From assembly GCA_025925615.1 (NCBI GenBank), contig JAICLN010000212.1, positions 1 to 7,461 of the forward strand: DNA of 7,461 bases, given 5' to 3'. The position numbers were made by a program, and so were the translations under genes. This stretch comes from Actinomycetospora sp. GTDB lineage: Bacteria; Actinomycetota; Actinomycetes; Mycobacteriales; Pseudonocardiaceae. Below the pieces are notes generated by a model. The model was not told the origin of the DNA, did no database searches, and saw only the letters and a program-made list of their open reading frames with translations. Positions 4,242 through 7,461 of the stretch are shown piece by piece. Every line of letters begins with the position of its first letter. Positions within the stretch are counted from its first letter, which is position 1.

Positions 4242-5027
4242 GTGGCCGAGACCCTGCTCATCACCGGTGCCGCCGGGCGGATCGGCGGCATGCTGCGCCC
4301 CCGCCTGGCCCGTACCGACCGCACCCTGCGCCTGCTCGACATTGCCGAGATCGACGGCCCGGGGGAGCGGGAGGAGGTGGTGACGGCGTCGGTCACCGAC
4401 CTCGACGCGCTCACCGAGGCCTGCCGGGGTGCGGACGCCGTCGTGCACCTGGGCGGGATCAGCGGGGAGGCCGCGTGGAGCGCGATCCTCGACGTCAACA
4501 TCCACGGCACGTTCACGGTCTTCGAGGCCGCCCGCCGCGCCGGCGTCCCCCGCGTGGTCTTCGCCAGCAGCAACCACGCGGCCGGCTTCCACCCCGCCGT
4601 CGACCCCGTGCCGGACGACCTCCCGGCCCGTCCGGACACGCTGTACGGCGTCGCCAAGGTGACCGGCGAGGCGCTGGGCAGCCTCTACCACGACCGCTAC
4701 GGCCTCGACGTCGTCTGCCTGCGGATCGGCTCGTGCTTCGAGGAGCCGCCGGACGCCCGGGCGCTGGCCACCTGGCTCTCGCCCGGCGACGTGGCCCGGC
4801 TCGTGGACGCCGCGGTCACCGTCCGGGCGCCCGGCTTCCGCGTCGTCTGGGGCGTCTCGGACAACACCCGCCGTCGCTGGTCGCTCACGGGCGCGGCCGA
4901 GCTGGGGTACCGCTCCGCCGACGACGCCGAGGTGTTCGCCGAGCGCGACCTGGCGTCCGACGCGTGGACCGACGCGTTCGTCGGCGGTGGCTTCGCCGGA
5001 CCGCGCTACGACGATCCGGGCGTCTGA
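4242..5027 (+). CDS. udh: Uronate dehydrogenase-like NAD-dependent SDR enzyme
   Basis: This 261-residue extended-type short-chain dehydrogenase closely follows the pattern of characterised uronate dehydrogenases (about 265 residues), which oxidise D-galacturonate and D-glucuronate to the aldarolactone with NAD+ (EC 1.1.1.203). The NAD-binding loop is TGAAGRIG (8-15) and an acidic D33 ends the second strand (RLLDI), which suits NAD rather than NADP. Further landmarks are VVHLGGIS (67-74), FASSNH (107-112), PARPDTLYGVAK (128-139) with catalytic Y135 and K139, RIGSCFEEP (161-169), TWLSPGD and RVVWGVSDN. The protein is cytosolic. The frame could begin at an ATG at 4200, but that ATG overlaps the -10-like box and adds a Pro/Gly-rich 14-residue leader; GTG 4242 matches family length. 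Neither start has a clear Shine-Dalgarno box. No uronate regulator or other pathway gene is adjacent. Confidence 0.85.
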   Translation: MAETLLITGAAGRIGGMLRPRLARTDRTLRLLDIAEIDGPGEREEVVTASVTDLDALTEACRGADAVVHLGGISGEAAWSAILDVNIHGTFTVFEAARRAGVPRVVFASSNHAAGFHPAVDPVPDDLPARPDTLYGVAKVTGEALGSLYHDRYGLDVVCLRIGSCFEEPPDARALATWLSPGDVARLVDAAVTVRAPGFRVVWGVSDNTRRRWSLTGAAELGYRSADDAEVFAERDLASDAWTDAFVGGGFAGPRYDDPGV

Positions 5028-5047
5028 TTGGATCCGGCGCGTGGGCG

Positions 5048-5104
5048 TCAGGGGCGGGCGCGCAGCTCGGCCACCTCGTCGCCGGTCAGTTCCACCCGCC
5101 CGGC
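5048..5104 (-). other. In-frame open extension after the reductase stop
   Basis: Directly after the reductase TGA (5105-5107) the same minus-strand frame stays open for 18 codons, to a TGA at 5048-5050, and reads AGRVELTGDEVAELRARP. Seventeen of its 18 codons end in G or C. It includes a GTG at 5093-5095 that could begin a 15-residue peptide, with no convincing ribosome binding site. It may be a chance open stretch, a remnant of an older C-terminus or gene, or a readthrough tail. The 77-bp gap between the convergent genes also holds GGGCGGG (5052-5058) and CCCGCCC (5095-5101), too far apart (36 nt) for a convincing terminator. Confidence 0.3.
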
Positions 5105-6325
5105 TCAGAGGTCGCCGAGGGGGACGCCCGGGTCGGCCAGCAGCCCGCCCTCGACGGGGCGACCCGCGCGGATGATGCGGTCGATGTCCTCGGCGACGTC
5201 CCAGACGTTGACGTTCATCCCGGCGAGCAGCCGGCCCGACCGGAGCCAGAACGCCACGAACTCCCGGGACGCGAGGTCGCCGCGCACCACCAGCTCGTCG
5301 GCCTCGCCCGGGCCGGCGTAGCCGGTGTACTCCATGCCGAGGTCGTACTGGTCGGTGAAGAAGTAGGGCAGCGCGTCGTAGGTCGCCGTCGGTTCGTCGA
5401 GCATCGCGCGGGCGGCCACGGGACCGCTGTTCTGCGCGGTCGCCCAGTGCTCCACGCGGAGCCGCCGGTCGAGCGCCGGGTACCGGATGGTGGCGATGTC
5501 CCCGGCGGCGTGGATGCGCGGATCGCTGGTGCGCAGGTGCTCGTCGACGACGACGCCGCCCTGCTCGACGTCGAGCCCCGCGGCCTCGGCGAGCCCGATG
5601 TTGGGCGCCGCGCCGACGCCGACCACGACGATGTCGGCCGCGACGACCTCGCCGTCGGCCAGGCGCACGCCCCGGGCCGCGCCGCCCTCCCCGACGATGT
5701 CGGCGACCTGCACGCCGAGGCGCACGTCCACGCCGCGCTCGCGGTGCAGTTCGGCGAACACCGCCCCGATGTCCGGGCCGAGGGCGGCGAGCAACGGCTG
5801 TTCCGCGGCCTCGAGGACGGTGACCTCGGCGCCCGCGAGCCGCGCCGCCGCGGCCACCTCGAGCCCGATCCACCCGGCGCCGATGACGGCGACCCGGTCG
5901 GCGCTCAGCACGGCCGTCCGGAGGCGGTCACTGTCGTCGAGGGTGCGCAGGTGCAGGACCCCGTCGAGCTCGGCACCCGGCACCGGCAGGCGCCGGGCCG
6001 ACGATCCCGTGGCGAGGAGCAGGCGCTCGTAGCCCACGTGCTCGCCGTCGGCCAGCACGACCTCGGCAGCGTCCCGCTCGATCGCGGTGACGACCGCGCC
6101 GGTGCGCAGCGTGATCCCGGCCTCGCCGTACCACTCGGCGGGGTGGACGAAGACCGAGTCCTGGTCGGCGGCGCCCTGGAGGTACTCCTTCGACAGCGGC
6201 GGCCGCTCGTAGGGCCGGTGCTCCTCACCGCCGAGGAGCACCACCTCGCCGTCGAAACCCGCCTCGCGCAGGGTCTCCGCGGCCCGGGCTCCGGCCAGCC
6301 CGGCCCCGACGATCACGTGGGTCAT
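5105..6325 (-). CDS. FAD-dependent, NADH-type ferredoxin reductase
   Basis: This 406-residue flavoprotein matches the bacterial ferredoxin/rubredoxin reductases that pass electrons from NADH through FAD to a ferredoxin serving Rieske dioxygenases or P450s. The FAD-binding fingerprint is VIVGAGLAG (4-12), followed by HRPYERPPLSK (36-46), ATG (105-107), the NADH-binding GAGWIG (149-154) with E172 after the second strand (NADH preference), HAAGDIA (272-278), VEHWATAQNSGPVAARAML (291-309) and the reductase C-terminal domain with DQYDLGMEYTGY (325-336) and FWLRSGRLLAGMNVNVWD (359-376). No transmembrane segment is seen. The ATG at 6325 has GGAGG 5 nt upstream (6331-6335). It follows the amidase gene by 50 bp on the same strand, so one transcript is likely. 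Its ferredoxin and oxygenase partners are not in this window. Confidence 0.92.
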   Translation of the reverse strand: MTHVIVGAGLAGARAAETLREAGFDGEVVLLGGEEHRPYERPPLSKEYLQGAADQDSVFVHPAEWYGEAGITLRTGAVVTAIERDAAEVVLADGEHVGYERLLLATGSSARRLPVPGAELDGVLHLRTLDDSDRLRTAVLSADRVAVIGAGWIGLEVAAAARLAGAEVTVLEAAEQPLLAALGPDIGAVFAELHRERGVDVRLGVQVADIVGEGGAARGVRLADGEVVAADIVVVGVGAAPNIGLAEAAGLDVEQGGVVVDEHLRTSDPRIHAAGDIATIRYPALDRRLRVEHWATAQNSGPVAARAMLDEPTATYDALPYFFTDQYDLGMEYTGYAGPGEADELVVRGDLASREFVAFWLRSGRLLAGMNVNVWDVAEDIDRIIRAGRPVEGGLLADPGVPLGDL

Positions 6326-6355
6326 CGCGTCCTCCGTCCCGTCGGGAAGAGAGGA

Positions 6356-6381
6356 CCGTAGCGCTGTCGCGACCCCTACGG
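6356..6381. promoter_or_regulatory. Inverted repeat at the amidase-reductase junction
   Basis: CCGTAG (6356-6361) and CTACGG (6376-6381) are perfect 6-bp arms 14 bp apart, enclosing the 8-bp palindrome GTCGCGAC (6366-6373). The right arm covers the amidase stop codon. On the minus strand TACGGT (6360-6355) fits a -10 pattern, though no good -35 is present. It could be an operator or weak internal promoter for the reductase gene, or a hairpin shaping the message between the two genes. Confidence 0.35.
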
Positions 6382-7461
6382 CACCGGTGGCGGCGGGAGC
6401 GTCCCGAGCAGCCCCTCGACGGCCATGCCGATCGCGAGCAGACCCGAGTCGCCGTCGACGGGGCCCTCGAGGTTCAGTCCCACCGGCAGCCCCGTCGGGG
6501 TGCGGCCGGCGGGCAGCGAGAGGCTGGGGACGCCGGCGCTGCTGCCCGGGCCCATGTTGCGGATCGTCGTGGTGAACGTGTCCACCGGCGGCCCGCCGTC
6601 GACCGAGAGCGTGCCCGAGCCGTTGACGGCGTCGATCAGCGTCGGCAGGACGGGGGAGGTCGGGAAGAGGATCGCGGCGAGGCGGTGCTCGCGGAAGTGG
6701 TCGGCGTAGATCTGCTGCAGCCGGGGCCGGTGGACCCCGATCGCGTCGGGGTAGGCGTCGCCGAACGCGTCGGCCATGACCCCGGCGAAGGCGTTGCGGA
6801 CGTCGGGGCTCGCGATGCTCTCCGCGATCTCCTCGAGCGTGACGTCCTCGACGCCGGTCTCGCGCAGGTAGGCGGGGATGGCGGTGCGCGGCTCGTGGAG
6901 GGCGAGCGCGAACAGGATTTGCTCGGAGAGCGCCAGGGCCTCGGGCAGGTCGACGTCGACGAGGACGACCCCGGCGTCGGCGAGCCGGTCCCGGGCCTCG
7001 ATCATCACGGCCGCGACGGCCCGCTCGAGGTCGCTCCACAGCCCGGCCGGCACGCCGATCCGCAGGCCGACGAGCTCGGCCGGCGCGGGCACGGCGCCGC
7101 CGGTGACGACGGCGTCGAGGAGTGCCACGTCGTGCACCGTCCGGCCCAGCGGCCCCACGGTGTCGAGGGTGTGGCTCAGCGGGAGCACCCCGGTGCCGCT
7201 CCAGCGTCGCGAGGGCCCGCCGGTCGAGGGCCGGAGGCCGACGATCCCGCTGAACGCGGCCGGGATCCGGACCGAGGCGCCGGTGTCCGTGCCGAGGCCG
7301 GCGGGCACGAGGCGCGCGGCGATGGCCGCCGCGGTGCCGCCCGACGAGCCGCCGGGGATGCGCGAGGGGTCGTAGGGGTTGCGGGTGATCGCGGAGCCGG
7401 GCGCGAGGTTCGTCGTCGTGATGCCGAACGCCATCTCATGCATCGTCGACTTCCCGACGAC
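6376..7461 (-). CDS. Amidase-signature-family enzyme (partial, N-terminus outside window)
   Basis: The minus-strand frame is open to the window edge, giving 361 visible residues and ending at a TAG (6376-6378). Family members are usually about 450-500 residues, so roughly the first hundred are missing. The amidase-signature Ser-cisSer-Lys triad is complete: Lys4 in VVGKSTMHEMAFG, cis-Ser S39 in GGSSGG (37-42) and nucleophile S63 in GTDTGASVRIPAAFSG (57-72), with the 24-residue cis-Ser to Ser spacing seen in FAAH. The C-terminal AGVPSLSLPAGRTPTGLPVG (309-328) is also typical. Such enzymes hydrolyse carboxamides to acid and ammonia; the substrate is unknown. An ATG at 7443 exists, but the catalytic Lys lies before it, so it is internal. 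The nucleophile motif reads GAS rather than the usual GGS. It is probably in an operon with the downstream reductase. Confidence 0.92.
   Translation of the reverse strand, partial: VVGKSTMHEMAFGITTTNLAPGSAITRNPYDPSRIPGGSSGGTAAAIAARLVPAGLGTDTGASVRIPAAFSGIVGLRPSTGGPSRRWSGTGVLPLSHTLDTVGPLGRTVHDVALLDAVVTGGAVPAPAELVGLRIGVPAGLWSDLERAVAAVMIEARDRLADAGVVLVDVDLPEALALSEQILFALALHEPRTAIPAYLRETGVEDVTLEEIAESIASPDVRNAFAGVMADAFGDAYPDAIGVHRPRLQQIYADHFREHRLAAILFPTSPVLPTLIDAVNGSGTLSVDGGPPVDTFTTTIRNMGPGSSAGVPSLSLPAGRTPTGLPVGLNLEGPVDGDSGLLAIGMAVEGLLGTLPPPPVP

Noticed and set aside
5028..5104. Classical bidirectional terminator between the convergent dehydrogenase and reductase genes
   Set aside because: The best complementary pair, GGGCGGG/CCCGCCC, is separated by 36 nt with no T run, so I do not call a terminator.
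3942..5873. Very long 643-residue minus-strand open frame across the uronate dehydrogenase gene
   Set aside because: It is low-complexity Arg/Gly/Ala-rich over its whole length and antisense to a clear enzyme and out of frame with the reductase. Long chance frames are normal at this G+C.
4232..6361. 709-residue plus-strand open frame
   Set aside because: It is a shadow of the dehydrogenase and antisense of the reductase, with no recognisable domain.

Overview
This window is very high in G+C, with codons ending almost entirely in G or C, GTG starts beside ATG starts, and Shine-Dalgarno boxes of the GGAGG type. Together with an Lsr2-type DNA-binding domain this points to a chromosomal segment of a high-G+C actinobacterium. 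Pseudonocardiales is my guess from overall style, not a proof. I see no rRNA, tRNA, CRISPR array, transposase or phage gene; the region looks like ordinary chromosome carrying small metabolic and regulatory genes.

Layout, left to right. (1) The last codons of a plus-strand gene (to 77). (2) A divergent pair: a DUF1348/NTF2-like protein (minus, 93-548) and a TetR-family regulator (plus, 652-1212). Their shared intergenic region carries two copies of a 14-bp palindrome, AGAACG-NN-CGTTCT, on either side of a candidate -10 box. This is the clearest regulatory circuit in the window. (3) A minus-strand set: a VOC/glyoxalase-like protein (2307-2687), a class I SAM-dependent methyltransferase (1523-2176), and a small acidic-tailed protein (1230-1526) joined to the methyltransferase by an ATGA overlap. 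(4) A 64-residue plus-strand protein (2819-3013) that is essentially only the DNA-binding tail of Lsr2. (5) A plus-strand DMT/EamA-type multi-pass transporter (3227-4105). (6) A striking 66-bp imperfect palindrome (4133-4198) overlapping a candidate -10 box, then a uronate dehydrogenase-like NAD-dependent enzyme (4242-5027). (7) Convergent to that, on the minus strand, an amidase-signature enzyme running off the right edge (6376 to beyond 7461), followed by a ferredoxin-reductase-type FAD/NADH oxidoreductase (5105-6325), probably co-transcribed.

How they work together: the TetR protein probably controls itself and the DUF1348 gene. The methyltransferase and small acidic protein are probably translationally coupled. 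The amidase and flavoprotein reductase may belong to a catabolic route whose oxygenase and ferredoxin are not in view. Uronate dehydrogenase oxidises galacturonate or glucuronate, but no uronate transporter or downstream enzyme is recognisable here, unless the DMT protein has that role.

I do not see a clearly new multi-gene system. The items most worth following are the 66-bp palindrome before the uronate dehydrogenase gene, the paired TetR operators, and the Lsr2-tail-only protein with an altered RGR motif. Several starts were reassigned because the longest open frame begins inside or upstream of a good ribosome binding site.
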